Positions 43,395 through 52,815 are shown, counted from the first letter of the stretch. The stretch is 64,000 nt of DNA from Thalassotalea euphylliae (GCF_003390335.1 NZ_QUOU01000001.1:2852001-2916000), one strand, 5' to 3'. Numbers and translations are program-made. Notes: generated by a model not told the origin, from the sequence alone.

Positions 43395-43762
43395 AACCAA
43401 ACTCCCACTACAGCGGTCAATACAATCCACAGCACAATGATGAATTTAGCACTGGCGTTACCAGACGCTTTTTCTTCAAAGTGGCCCATATCCATCAATA
43501 AATGGCGGATGCCGCCCAATAAATGATAAATAATTGCTGTGGCAATGCCGAGCATGATGAGTTTAAAGAACACGCCGTCAAGCAGTGCTTTAACTTGCGT
43601 GAATTCTTCAGCGGAAGACAAGGATAATGATAGTGCCCACAACAAGATACCGATAGCAAAGATCATCACAACACCGGAAATACGGTGCATGATTGAAGCA
43701 TTTGCTGCTGGGTGCATCTTTATTGTAGTCAGGTCTAGGTTTACAGGACGTTCTTTTTTCAC
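43388..43762 (-). CDS. sdhC: succinate dehydrogenase cytochrome b556 subunit
   Basis: A 124-residue protein with three TM helices. RPVNLDLTTIKMHPAANASIMHRISGV is the conserved N-terminal quinone-site segment with the Ser/Arg of SdhC. The haem-ligand His is in IYHLLGGIRHLLMD near residue 85. First gene of sdhCDAB-sucAB, with its promoter at 43909-43937. Confidence 0.97.
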   Translation of the reverse strand: MKKERPVNLDLTTIKMHPAANASIMHRISGVVMIFAIGILLWALSLSLSSAEEFTQVKALLDGVFFKLIMLGIATAIIYHLLGGIRHLLMDMGHFEEKASGNASAKFIIVLWIVLTAVVGVWLW

Positions 43763-43908
43763 GATTGATGCCTAAAGTGCTCTTGGAGCCTTCAACTTTT
43801 TTTATTGTTACCCATGATGTTCTACTTACTATGAGCAACCCCCCAGTGAACTACAATTGTTCGTCAATACATACGAATGCATCAGGCAAACAGATGAAGA
43901 TCAGCCTG

Positions 43909-43937
43909 ATTATATAGTTGAAGTTTGTTAATTACAA
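43909..43937 (-). promoter_or_regulatory. sigma-70-type promoter of the sdhCDAB-sucAB operon
   Basis: On the minus strand TTGTAA (43937-43932), 17 bp, TATAAT (43914-43909); the 5' UTR would be about 140 nt. The 376-bp sdhC-gltA gap also holds a plus-strand TTGACT (44027) and TAGAAT (44052) pair for gltA with a long 19-bp spacer. No certain FNR or ArcA site was recognised. Confidence 0.55.
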
Positions 43938-44138
43938 TTTCCGTTCGATTTTAACGAGTTGCGTTCGCTTTTTAACCTAATGAGCTAGTTACATAACAGT
44001 TTCGTAAATTCAAACGCACATTTGAATTGACTTTATAGGGTGAGTTTGAAGTAGAATACCCGCAGTTTTATATTCAAAAAAACTGATTAACTAGTCATTA
44101 GTTACACAGTAATTTAAAAATTATAGGGGATATAACAT

Positions 44139-45425
44139 ATGGCTGATTCTAAAGCCTCTCTTAGTATTGACGGCAAAGAAGTTGCTGAATTACCAGTAGT
44201 ATCTGGTACCGCTGGCAACGACGTAATCGACATCCGAACATTAGGTGCTTCAGGCTACTTCACCTATGACCCTGGTTTCTTAGCGACGGCTTCTTGTGAG
44301 TCTGCGATTACTTTCATTGATGGTGGTAAAGGTGTATTACAACACCGTGGCTACCCTATTGACGCATTAGCGAAAGAAGCAGATTACCTTGAAGTTTGTT
44401 ACATCTTGCTTAACGGTCAAGCACCAACTACGTCTCAGTATGACGAGTTCAAAAACATCATTACCAACCATACAATGGTGCACGAGAAGATTGCTCACTT
44501 CTTCCAAGGCTTCTTACCTGACGCTCACCCAATGGCAATGCTTTGTGGTGTGGTTGGCGCTATGTCTTCGTTCTACCACAGTGATTTAGACATTACTGAT
44601 CCTGAGCAACGTATGCGTTGTGCACACCGCCTAGTGGCAAAAATGCCAACTATTGCGGCTATGGCATATAAGTACAGCATTGGCCAACCATTCGTTTACC
44701 CTCGTAACGATTTAACTTTTGCAGAAAACTTCTTACACATGATGTTCTCTGTACCTGCTGAAGAGTACAAAGTTAGCCCGACCCTTGCTAAGGCAATGGA
44801 TCGCATCTTTACCCTTCACGCAGATCACGAACAAAACGCTTCAACGTCAACCGTTCGTTTAGCTGGTTCTTCTGGTGCTAACCCGTACGCGTGTATTGCC
44901 GCTGGTGTTGCGTCATTATGGGGCCCTGCGCACGGTGGTGCTAACGAAGCATGTTTGAACATGTTAGAAGAAATCGGTGATGTATCGCGTGTAGATGAAT
45001 TCGTTGCAAAAGCGAAAGACAAAGACGATCCATTCCGCTTAATGGGCTTTGGTCACCGTGTTTACAAGAACTTTGACCCGCGCGCGACAGTAATGCGTGA
45101 AACGTGTCACGAAGTGCTTCAAGAGCTAGGTGTTAACGACCCGTTATTAGACGTTGCAATGGCATTAGAAAAAGTTGCACTGGAAGATCCGTACTTTATT
45201 GAGAAGAAGCTATACCCGAATGTTGATTTCTACTCAGGTATCATTCTGAAAGCTATCGGTATCCCAACAAGCATGTTCACAGTAATTTTTGCGATGTCAC
45301 GTACTGTCGGTTGGTGTGCACACTGGGATGAGATGCTATCTCAACCAGGTCAAAAAATCGGTCGTCCTCGTCAAAAATACACTGGCGAAATTAACCGCGA
45401 TTTCACACCGTTAAAAGACAGATAA
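44139..45425 (+). CDS. gltA: citrate synthase (type II)
   Basis: A 428-residue enzyme that condenses oxaloacetate and acetyl-CoA. The conserved GFGHRVYKNFDPRA segment (catalytic His) is near residue 305, LHADHEQNASTSTVRLAGSSGANPYACI contains another active-site His, and the catalytic Asp lies in PNVDFYSGII. Length and the N-terminal beta domain (YFTYDPGFLATASCESAITF) are those of the NADH-sensitive hexameric Gram-negative type. GGGGAT precedes the ATG. It is divergent from sdhC, as in E. coli. Confidence 0.98.
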   Translation: MADSKASLSIDGKEVAELPVVSGTAGNDVIDIRTLGASGYFTYDPGFLATASCESAITFIDGGKGVLQHRGYPIDALAKEADYLEVCYILLNGQAPTTSQYDEFKNIITNHTMVHEKIAHFFQGFLPDAHPMAMLCGVVGAMSSFYHSDLDITDPEQRMRCAHRLVAKMPTIAAMAYKYSIGQPFVYPRNDLTFAENFLHMMFSVPAEEYKVSPTLAKAMDRIFTLHADHEQNASTSTVRLAGSSGANPYACIAAGVASLWGPAHGGANEACLNMLEEIGDVSRVDEFVAKAKDKDDPFRLMGFGHRVYKNFDPRATVMRETCHEVLQELGVNDPLLDVAMALEKVALEDPYFIEKKLYPNVDFYSGIILKAIGIPTSMFTVIFAMSRTVGWCAHWDEMLSQPGQKIGRPRQKYTGEINRDFTPLKDR

Positions 45426-45453
45426 GCCAATTTATTTGTTAAAATAAAAGCCG

Positions 45454-45483
45454 AAAAAAGCAGCCTTCCAAGGCTGCTTTTTT
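45454..45483 (+). terminator. Rho-independent terminator of gltA
   Basis: Fourteen-base arms AAAAAAGCAGCCTT/AAGGCTGCTTTTTT, 28 bp after the stop. Confidence 0.93.
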
Positions 45484-45580
45484 AATAACCTAATAATAAT
45501 TAATAATAAGCAAGCTATACAAACCCATCATTCTTTTATAAGCTTGATAGTGTAGTTGTTTACTTTATGGTCTCCCTCAC

Positions 45581-47065
45581 TTGAAGCACATACTAATAAT
45601 TGATGACAGCAGACTTGCCAGAGAAGCGATCGCAAAAATATTAATCGATTGTAACTTTGATAAGTCCAGTATCGCGAGTGTGGAAAATGGTCAGGACGCA
45701 CTCGACTTTATGGCGATGCAACCTGCCGATATCGTGATCATTGCAGACAACTTAGCCGACTTTACCCCATCACAAATCATCGCCAAGGCAAAAGAGGAAG
45801 GCATTTTAAATGTTGCACCTGTACTTTTGCTATATCGCGAGCCAAGCACATTCGACGCAGTTAAGTCGCAAATAAATAAAAGCTTAGTAACATTAGCCAA
45901 GCCATTTGATCGCGACGCGCTGTGTAAATCGCTTCATCAGTTAACGGGGGCAAATTGTTTTAGCGAGAAGCAAGTTATCACTGCGGCTCCCAAACGAGTG
46001 ATATCCGACACTGGTGGGTCAGTACTGATTGTCGACGACGAGTCAAGTAATATTGAAGTCGCGGCGGGCATTTTACGCAGTCACTACCGCATTATCGCCG
46101 CTAAAAACGGTAAACAGGCGCTGCAAATATTAGCCAAACAGCATCAGAAAATTGATTTAGTACTACTTGATATTATGATGCCGGAAATGGATGGTTATCA
46201 GGTTTGTGAAGCAATAAAAAATAGCTCTGATACGCAAAAAATACCGGTAATTTTCTTAACTGCAAAGTCACAGATTGAAGACATTACCAAAGGATTTGAA
46301 ACTGGCGCCGTTGACTATATAACTAAGCCTCTGCAAGGTGAAATTCTCCTCGCACGGGTGAACACGCATATTAGTTTGAAGCGCAACCAAGAAAAGCTCG
46401 CCCAGCAAGTACACCAGTTGCAAGAAACCGCACAGCTGCGTGAAGACATCGAAAAGATTACCCAACACGACCTTAAAGCACCACTGGCGAGTATCCTTTT
46501 CCAAGCGGGAAAAATTAAGGATGTTCCGCTCGCCAGCGCGATCAAAACCACAGTAAATAACGTCATCGGTATGATCAACCTATCGCTTGAGCTCTACAAA
46601 ATAGAGCAAGGTCTATACGAGTTTACACCAGCACCGACACAGCTACCTCCTTTGGTACTCGACGCTATTACAGGCTGCCAACTCGATGCTCAGAGCAAAA
46701 AAGTCAGCATCAAATTTAAAGACAATACAAAAAAACTCGCCAATGTCGAGCCACTATTGTGCCTATCAATATTCAACAATTTGATAAAAAATGCTGTTGA
46801 AGCTGCGCCACCTAATAGCAAGATATCCATTGTGCTCGAAGAAGCTGAGCAAGCATTGTCGTTTACCTGTAAAAACGCTGGTGTCGTGCCAGAAACCTTA
46901 CGTCACACTCTGTTTGATAAATATGCCACAGGTAACATCAAGCAAGGCTCTGGCTTAGGGGCATATTCAGCTAAGCTACTTGCTGAGGCGCAAGGTGGTC
47001 ATATTCAATACGAAATAGAGCAAGAGCAATTCACCGTCTTTACGGTTACCTTGCCTGCTCATTAA
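45581..47065 (+). CDS. two-receiver response regulator / histidine kinase hybrid
   Basis: A 494-residue soluble protein. Receiver 1 (3-122) keeps the acidic pair D8-D9 and K107, but the usual phospho-acceptor position appears as A55 followed by D56. Receiver 2 (147-262) is canonical with D197, T227 and K249. Next come a coiled coil, a HisKA helix with H296 in QHDLKAPLASI, and a HATPase domain with N-box FNNLIKNAVEAA and G2 box GSGLGAYSAKLLAEAQGG. There is no TM helix or separate sensor. The start is TTG at 45581, since no ATG or GTG lies in frame between the upstream stop and the receiver fold, and no clear ribosome-binding site is seen. Partners are unknown. Confidence 0.85.
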   Translation: MKHILIIDDSRLAREAIAKILIDCNFDKSSIASVENGQDALDFMAMQPADIVIIADNLADFTPSQIIAKAKEEGILNVAPVLLLYREPSTFDAVKSQINKSLVTLAKPFDRDALCKSLHQLTGANCFSEKQVITAAPKRVISDTGGSVLIVDDESSNIEVAAGILRSHYRIIAAKNGKQALQILAKQHQKIDLVLLDIMMPEMDGYQVCEAIKNSSDTQKIPVIFLTAKSQIEDITKGFETGAVDYITKPLQGEILLARVNTHISLKRNQEKLAQQVHQLQETAQLREDIEKITQHDLKAPLASILFQAGKIKDVPLASAIKTTVNNVIGMINLSLELYKIEQGLYEFTPAPTQLPPLVLDAITGCQLDAQSKKVSIKFKDNTKKLANVEPLLCLSIFNNLIKNAVEAAPPNSKISIVLEEAEQALSFTCKNAGVVPETLRHTLFDKYATGNIKQGSGLGAYSAKLLAEAQGGHIQYEIEQEQFTVFTVTLPAH

Positions 47066-47103
47066 CCCTGTCCCGTCAGCGTTGTCACTAGGCGCTATTT
47101 TAC

Positions 47104-47112
47104 TGCTATAAT
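47104..47112 (+). promoter_or_regulatory. extended -10 element upstream of tcdA
   Basis: TGCTATAAT, matching TGn-TATAAT, 36 bp before the tcdA ATG. A TTGTCA at 47082 is a possible -35 but 19 bp away. Confidence 0.5.
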
Positions 47113-47147
47113 ACGCGCCTTTTTAACTTCGAGTAATCTAGAGAAGT

Positions 47148-47933
47148 ATGTCAGATTATCAGCTTAGGTTTGGTGGTATTGAGCGCCTTTACGGCGTGCA
47201 AGGCGCAGCAGCTATTAAAAGTGCCTCTGTATGTGTGATTGGAATTGGTGGTGTGGGCTCGTGGATTGCTGAATCGCTGGCTCGAACCGGATTTGGCCGT
47301 ATCACGTTAATCGATCTTGATGATATTTGTGTCACCAATACAAACCGCCAAATTCATGCGCTTACCGAAACCGTTGGTGAGAGCAAAGTAGAGGTCATGG
47401 CAGAGCGTATTAAGCACATTAATCCTGACTGCGAAGTGACTGTTGTAGAGGATTTTATTACGCTTGAAAATACTCGAGCGCTAATCACCTCAGCCTTTGA
47501 TTATGTCTTTGATGCTATTGATTCTGTTCAGGTCAAATCGGCGCTTATCGCTCACTGTAAAAGAAATAAAATTCCGATGATCACCATCGGTGGTGCAGGC
47601 GGTCAAACAGATCCGACACAAATTACCGTTGCAGATCTCAGCCAGACATACCAAGACCCATTACTCGCCAAAGTACGCAATACCTTGCGCCGCGAATATA
47701 ACTTTTCTCGCAATACCAAGCGGAAATTCAGCATAGACGCGATATTTTCGACACAGCAGCTGGTATATCCAGATGCTGATGGTAACGTTTGTCATGCCAA
47801 GCAAAGTCAGGAAGGGGCAATGCGCCTAGATTGCAGTGGCGGCTTTGGTGCCGCAACGCACATCACGGCCACCTTTGGTTTTTTTGCTGTTGGTAAAGCG
47901 ATAGACAAGCTCTTAAAGCGAAAACTGGGCTAG
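47148..47933 (+). CDS. tcdA: tRNA threonylcarbamoyladenosine dehydratase
   Basis: A 261-residue E1-like (ThiF/MoeB) ATP-dependent enzyme that cyclises t6A37 of tRNA to ct6A. Landmarks are RFGGIERLYGVQGAAAIKSA at the start, the nucleotide loop VIGIGGVGSWIAESLARTGFG, the DLDDICVTNTNRQ segment, and DCSGGFGAATHITATFGFFA near the C-terminus. TcdA (CsdL) receives help from the CsdA-CsdE sulfur system in E. coli. Here the csdA-csdE fusion gene lies next to it, convergent with a 30-bp gap. Confidence 0.95.
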   Translation: MSDYQLRFGGIERLYGVQGAAAIKSASVCVIGIGGVGSWIAESLARTGFGRITLIDLDDICVTNTNRQIHALTETVGESKVEVMAERIKHINPDCEVTVVEDFITLENTRALITSAFDYVFDAIDSVQVKSALIAHCKRNKIPMITIGGAGGQTDPTQITVADLSQTYQDPLLAKVRNTLRREYNFSRNTKRKFSIDAIFSTQQLVYPDADGNVCHAKQSQEGAMRLDCSGGFGAATHITATFGFFAVGKAIDKLLKRKLG

Positions 47934-47963
47934 TATTTGTATCGGTACTTCTGCAGGTATGAA

Positions 47964-49658
47964 TTAACCAGCAAGGTCTTTTATTCTTGCAACAATCGCG
48001 CGAACACCATTACCACGAGATGGGCTTAGGTGCTCCATTAAGCCTAACTGTTTAAAGTGATGTTCAACATCGAATGACTCAATATACCCAGCATTTTGAT
48101 GATTGAACATCGCGAAAACAATGACCAGTAAGCCGCGAATAACTTTAGCATCGCTGTCAGCCTGAAAAGACCACTCCCCATCTTGATTTACCTGAGCCTT
48201 GAGCCAAACATCACTTTCACAGCCTTGAACTAAATACTGATCCAAGCGCTGGTCTCTTGATAAGCGCTCAAGCTGCTTACTCAATAACATTATCTCGCGA
48301 TGTCGCCCGTCCCAACCTTTTGCTGAATTAAAACGTGCTTGAATCTCTTCAAGCGCGTTTTGTTTTTCAACGCCTTTTCGATCTACATAACTTTCCAATG
48401 AAATGGCTGATAAATCAGCGGGCAAACTGGTTGATGAACTAGCTGACATATGATTAAAAGCACGCATTGCATCGATAAAAGTATCCACCTCACGGGTTAA
48501 ATTGTAAGGTGCTAGCGAAATACGTAAACATCCAGATTCACCAAGGTATTCCATGAGCGGCATTGCACAGTGATGACCCGCGCGAATAGCGATATTTTGT
48601 CCATTTAAAAATGTCGCAACATCTTGGTGGTGCGCGTTATCAAGCACAAAAGAAAAAATTGGAATATCGGGTTTATCAGCAAACAGCAGCTTTACCCCAG
48701 ATATACTCACTAATCGCTCGTAGGTGTAATCAATAAGCGTTTGCTCGTAATCGGCCATCAACTGACGGTTGTTACCCGTAAACGCTAACGCTTTTGCTAG
48801 CCCTAGCACACCGGCAATATTGGGCGTACCGGTTTCAAATTTAAACGGTAATTGTGCAAAGGTTGTTCCACTGAAACTCACCTTTTTAATCATTTCGCCA
48901 CCGAACTGATATGGTGGCATGGCTTCTAATAAAGCTTCCCGACCGTACAACACTCCTACCCCAGTCGGGCCATAAACCTTGTGCGCTGAGAATACAAAAA
49001 AGTCACAGCCCAGTTTTTGGACATCAATGGCTTCATGCGCTACTGCTTGGGCACCATCGACAAGTACTTTGGCATTAACCGCTTTGGCTCGGTCAATAAT
49101 CGCTTCGATAGGATTGCGCTTGCCAATAACGTTGGACACCAAATTTACGGCCACTAATTTAGTTTTATTCGTGATAATGGCGTCGATAGCGGCAATATCA
49201 ATACGTCCCGTTTTGTCTAGCGGAAGTACCTTGATAAATGCGCCGCAATGCGCAGCGACTTGTTGCCAAGGCACTATGTTAGCGTGATGCTCGCTATAGC
49301 TAACGATTATCTCGTCACCCGCTTTGAACAGCGGCTTGGCATAACACTGCGCAACAATATTGATGGCCTCGGTTGTCCCTTTTGTCCAAATAATTTCTTT
49401 TTCACTGTGCGCATTAATAAAGTGCTTTGCTGTTTCTCTGGCACGCTCAAACTGAGTTGTTGCCATAGCACTCAATTGATGAGAAGCACGGTGAACATTC
49501 GCATTGGTGGTTTGATAAAATCGCGTCATTTCATCAATCACACAATTTGGTTTTTGCGTGGTTGCGGCGTTATCAAAATACACGATCGGCTGAGTTGATT
49601 GAGGTTTTGCGAGTAGTGGGAATTGGTTGCGAAAAGCTTGGGGGGAGAATTCAGTCAT
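47964..49658 (-). CDS. fused cysteine desulfurase and SufE/CsdE sulfur acceptor
   Basis: A 564-residue two-domain protein. Residues 1-405 are a group II cysteine desulfurase: substrate/PLP His in YSEHHANIVP (H124), PLP Lys K227 in FSAHKVYGPTG, and the persulfide Cys C364 in RAGHHCAMPLMEYLG. After a Ser-rich linker (405-435) comes a SufE/CsdE domain with acceptor Cys C480 in VQGCESDVWLKA. Together they release sulfur from cysteine and pass it internally. The neighbouring tcdA (csdL) suggests equivalence to csdAE rather than sufSE; no sufBCD is nearby. ATG 49658 gives a normal N-terminus; the frame runs open upstream to 49784 with atypical residues. Confidence 0.92.
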   Translation of the reverse strand: MTEFSPQAFRNQFPLLAKPQSTQPIVYFDNAATTQKPNCVIDEMTRFYQTTNANVHRASHQLSAMATTQFERARETAKHFINAHSEKEIIWTKGTTEAINIVAQCYAKPLFKAGDEIIVSYSEHHANIVPWQQVAAHCGAFIKVLPLDKTGRIDIAAIDAIITNKTKLVAVNLVSNVIGKRNPIEAIIDRAKAVNAKVLVDGAQAVAHEAIDVQKLGCDFFVFSAHKVYGPTGVGVLYGREALLEAMPPYQFGGEMIKKVSFSGTTFAQLPFKFETGTPNIAGVLGLAKALAFTGNNRQLMADYEQTLIDYTYERLVSISGVKLLFADKPDIPIFSFVLDNAHHQDVATFLNGQNIAIRAGHHCAMPLMEYLGESGCLRISLAPYNLTREVDTFIDAMRAFNHMSASSSTSLPADLSAISLESYVDRKGVEKQNALEEIQARFNSAKGWDGRHREIMLLSKQLERLSRDQRLDQYLVQGCESDVWLKAQVNQDGEWSFQADSDAKVIRGLLVIVFAMFNHQNAGYIESFDVEHHFKQLGLMEHLSPSRGNGVRAIVARIKDLAG

Positions 49659-49803
49659 CACTGTGTTGACATTATACCGACATAAAACTGCCGCAATTAT
49701 AACGTAGTATCCTAAAACGACAGAGCATTTATTAAGTTCGTGCGTTGTTAATTTAGCCCATTGTGGTCTATACCTAATAGACAATAAAAGAAGGATAATA
49801 AAT

Positions 49804-50189
49804 ATGACGCTCTACTCTTGGTTTAGAGATGCAGTAAAGCAAGATGCCCCAGTAAAGGACAATTCAGTCAAAACAACGTTAAATCAGGCCATGTGGCCGA
49901 TAGCACAGGTGAGAGAGTCTTTGTTAGCGTCAGCAATAACGCCGGACGAAGTAGCCAACAAACAACAACCTAAGCATTCCATTAACACTACTGACGGTCT
50001 TGCAGTAGAAGAAGTCAACCCTCAACACAAGCTCCAGTATTAGTAGTTTCTATTAGTAAAGCTAGTACTCAAGCCAACACAAGCAGCGATTCCCCCGCTG
50101 ATAGAGAAGCTTCGTTTAAACCGCTATTGTTTGCTCTATTTATACTATTTATGAAAGAGAGCCGGAAGCAGCAAACACAAGTTCAGTGA
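49804..50189 (+). pseudogene. small hypothetical gene, probably frameshifted near 50030
   Basis: A good ribosome-binding site (AAGAAGGA) precedes the ATG at 49804. The first frame gives 79 residues (MTLYSWFRDAVKQDAPVKDN...) and stops at 50043. A different frame is open from 49995 to 50189. It encodes a plausible tail, PVLVVSISKAS then a hydrophobic FKPLLFALFILFM and a basic end, and stops exactly in the overlap with the convergent gene's stop. A one-base change near 49995-50040 would fuse them into about 128 residues with a C-terminal membrane anchor. Either a genuine frameshift or a sequencing error fits. The family is not recognised. If not broken, the gene is the 79-residue CDS 49804-50043. 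Confidence 0.55.
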
Positions 50190-51664
50190 ACGGCTTGATT
50201 AAGCCACTTCAAAGCGTCACTGCCCTGTTTCTCGCGATACAATGCGACACCAATGTTGTAGTGATAAGAAGGCATTTTGTACTTGTGAACATCTTTTGCC
50301 AGCAGCGTTAGATATTGCTCAGGAATAGCAAAGTCGTGATTTCGCAACAAGGTTGCCTGTTGCAAAGGTTTAATGGCACTGTTCTTTTCACTTGAAGTGC
50401 AGGTATCTGCTTGAAAAAAACCAAACCCGTTGGGTGACAAAGGGCGATTAAGTGGTATTCTTTCATCGACATTTTCAATATATTGGCTTACTTCACTATA
50501 CCAAGGCATCTGCTTAGCTACCGCACGTGATAGGTAACCATCTTGCAATGCAGTGCTCGGCAACGTTGCAATATTCCACCCCAATTCATTGCTCGGTCGC
50601 TGGCAAACTGGATGAGTAGCACTTAGCGTATATTCATCGATAAAGCCTAGCAGGTGAGTTAATTCATGGCTAAACACAGTAAAATCATCTGCCCTATCCA
50701 AATAAAGTATCCCCATATGAACATTTGCTCCCCCTTTGGGTAGCATTAAGGCAAGGTAATCGCTACTAATATCTCCTATCGCACTTAGTTTACTCCCGAG
50801 CTTTGCCTCATCACACATAATGGGGGGTTGCGGCGATAAATTGCAGTCATGCGCAAATGGCGGAATATACTTAATACGGCTAACACACAAGAACTGGCTT
50901 AACTTAGAACCTTTGTATGTTTGCGCTAGGTTTTGCCAACGCTTTAAGTCGTTCAATTGGCTAGCTGCTAGGGTAATTGACAATGGGCAATGCTGCTCAC
51001 GCGCAACTGGTTGATCACCCCTCTCTTGCTGAACATTTGCTGTATTGAGCACATCAAAATCAACCAGCGTTTGGTATGTTGATTGATAAAGAGGAGCCAA
51101 TTCAGGTGTAACTTGCAACTTATTGAGCAATTCTTCTAATACCGAAATCTGCCCAGTTGCCACAAGCGCGTGAACCTTGGCATTTGCGACAGCTTCATCC
51201 CACAGCGTTATTTCATTAGTCAATTCATTGAGCACTTTGTCAAAGCGCTCTTGTGTGTGCCAAAGGACTGCCAGCTCGCTGATCGCCGCAGTACTGCCCA
51301 ATGACTTGGCAGTTAATAAGTAATGCTCGGCACTAGTAAGTTTATTTTGGGACAAATACCAAGCTGCCAATTGCATGCTAACAGTTTGGTCAACAGCAGC
51401 GAGTTTAGTTGCACTATTTAACCAGGCAATATCACCTATCTTAGCTAGTGTTAAGTTTTTCTGATGGGCTTTAGTATGGTTTTTTGCCAAGGCAAACGCT
51501 TGGATACTTTCACCTAACACGTGGCTGTCGCTTAGCCGAGTATAGTAGTCCGTAAACGAAAAAGAGCTTGATGGCAGCAACACCATCAAGCTCGCAATTA
51601 TCAACCTAGCGAACACCAACCTTCTTATTGCCAATCTTGCTATTATCAATTTAGGCAAAATCAC
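50183..51664 (-). CDS. exported M64-like zincin metallopeptidase with helical repeat region
   Basis: Up to 493 residues. The N-terminus is a hydrophobic signal (LIIASLMVLLPSSSFSF), then about 170 residues of TPR-like helical repeats, then a peptidase-like domain with HELTHLLGFIDEY at H333-Y345. This HExxHxxGxxDEY pattern resembles the metzincin-like site of M64 (IgA peptidase-like) proteins. Several Cys (226, 260, 274, 284, 354) suggest periplasmic disulfides. The start is uncertain: the frame begins with a GTG at 51664, and other GTG/TTG codons precede the signal core. It lies 23 bp downstream of nlpI in the same direction. Substrate unknown; NlpI is an adaptor for periplasmic proteases, which makes the pairing notable. 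Confidence 0.7.
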   Translation of the reverse strand: MILPKLIIARLAIRRLVFARLIIASLMVLLPSSSFSFTDYYTRLSDSHVLGESIQAFALAKNHTKAHQKNLTLAKIGDIAWLNSATKLAAVDQTVSMQLAAWYLSQNKLTSAEHYLLTAKSLGSTAAISELAVLWHTQERFDKVLNELTNEITLWDEAVANAKVHALVATGQISVLEELLNKLQVTPELAPLYQSTYQTLVDFDVLNTANVQQERGDQPVAREQHCPLSITLAASQLNDLKRWQNLAQTYKGSKLSQFLCVSRIKYIPPFAHDCNLSPQPPIMCDEAKLGSKLSAIGDISSDYLALMLPKGGANVHMGILYLDRADDFTVFSHELTHLLGFIDEYTLSATHPVCQRPSNELGWNIATLPSTALQDGYLSRAVAKQMPWYSEVSQYIENVDERIPLNRPLSPNGFGFFQADTCTSSEKNSAIKPLQQATLLRNHDFAIPEQYLTLLAKDVHKYKMPSYHYNIGVALYREKQGSDALKWLNQAVH

Positions 51665-51687
51665 TATCGTTAGGTAAAGTGGTGAAG

Positions 51688-52563
51688 TTAGAACTGCTCA
51701 CCTTGTCTAACAAGGTCAAGCTCAAGCTTTGCGTACCTATGTTCAACAAACTCATACACATTGGTACTTAATGCCAATTTGAAAAAATTGAGTGCGACTT
51801 TTTCTTGGCCGTTAAACTGCGCAAACTTGCCAAGGTAGAAGTAAGCCTCACAAAGGCGGTCAGTTAATGCTTTATTGGAAGCAACATCTTGCGTCAATTG
51901 CCCAATAAACTGACGCTGAGAAAGTTCACCTAAATACAGTTGAATAATCTGTTTTGCCCATACTTGATCACCAACGCGGCGGGCTCGGGCGCGCAAGTTT
52001 ATTTCAGCCTGCTCCGGCGAATATTCTCGTTCAGCAATATAAAGCCACAAAATACGATAAGGATCGTTCGTTTGTTTGCTTAAAAAAACCGCTAAGTCAT
52101 CAGCAGCTAGCTCTGCTCGACCACCGTAATAAAGCGCGATACCGCGATTTAAAAAGGCATATTCGTGCTCTGGGGCTAAATCAATAGCAGAATCAAATTG
52201 GTCGTAAGCTTGGTTAAATTCCTGCATTTGGGTGAAGTGAATACCAAGGAAATTATAGGCATCGACGAGGTCTGGTTTAAGGCGCAAAGCGCGATTAAAG
52301 TCCAAGCGTGCTAGGTTTCTCAGGCCAACGCTGTCGTAAATCACACCGCGATCGTAATAAAGCTGGGCACGCTCACCATCGCTAATTTCTGCTCTTTGAA
52401 TCACTTCACTCAGGCGTGCAAGCGCAATTTCACTTTTAAAATTAACGGGTAAAGGCTCAGCAATCACTAAGTTGTTCACGGCTGACGTTGATTGCGTGGT
52501 TGATGCACAGCCTTGGATAAACAAAAAGCTAGTAGTTAACGCAAGAATAGCTAATTTTTTCAC
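51688..52563 (-). CDS. nlpI: outer-membrane TPR lipoprotein NlpI
   Basis: A 291-residue lipoprotein (lipobox FIQGC, residue 19) with four or five TPR motifs between about 60 and 260, e.g. AQLYYDRGVIYDSVGLRNLARLDF and VDAYNFLGIHFTQMQEFNQAYDQF. In E. coli NlpI brings the protease Prc to peptidoglycan hydrolases such as MepS and organises hydrolase complexes. Its place directly after pnp is conserved with E. coli. The start codon is GTG (AGGT ten bases upstream). A terminator after pnp suggests partly separate expression. Confidence 0.93.
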   Translation of the reverse strand: MKKLAILALTTSFLFIQGCASTTQSTSAVNNLVIAEPLPVNFKSEIALARLSEVIQRAEISDGERAQLYYDRGVIYDSVGLRNLARLDFNRALRLKPDLVDAYNFLGIHFTQMQEFNQAYDQFDSAIDLAPEHEYAFLNRGIALYYGGRAELAADDLAVFLSKQTNDPYRILWLYIAEREYSPEQAEINLRARARRVGDQVWAKQIIQLYLGELSQRQFIGQLTQDVASNKALTDRLCEAYFYLGKFAQFNGQEKVALNFFKLALSTNVYEFVEHRYAKLELDLVRQGEQF

Positions 52564-52753
52564 TCAGTAAGATACCTATATTTAACTTTTCAAACCCCAA
52601 AAACGCTTCAAATACTGCGTTTGATATTTTGTCATCAGCGCTAGTGTTAAAGGTGATGCGCGAAATTCATCTAGCTAGCGGATAACTTAATGCTAATACG
52701 ACAATTCGTTTAGGTTTGATTGAAAGAGTAATGAATCACTTTTCGAGTATATA

Positions 52754-52781
52754 AAAAAGGGAGCTTGATAGCTCCCTTTTT
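52754..52781 (-). terminator. Rho-independent terminator of pnp
   Basis: Eleven-bp stem AAAAAGGGAGC/GCTCCCTTTTT with a six-base loop, 35 bp after the pnp stop. Confidence 0.92.
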
Positions 52782-52815
52782 CTCGTTCAAATAAGCTAAT
52801 GCTTAGCGTTGAAGA

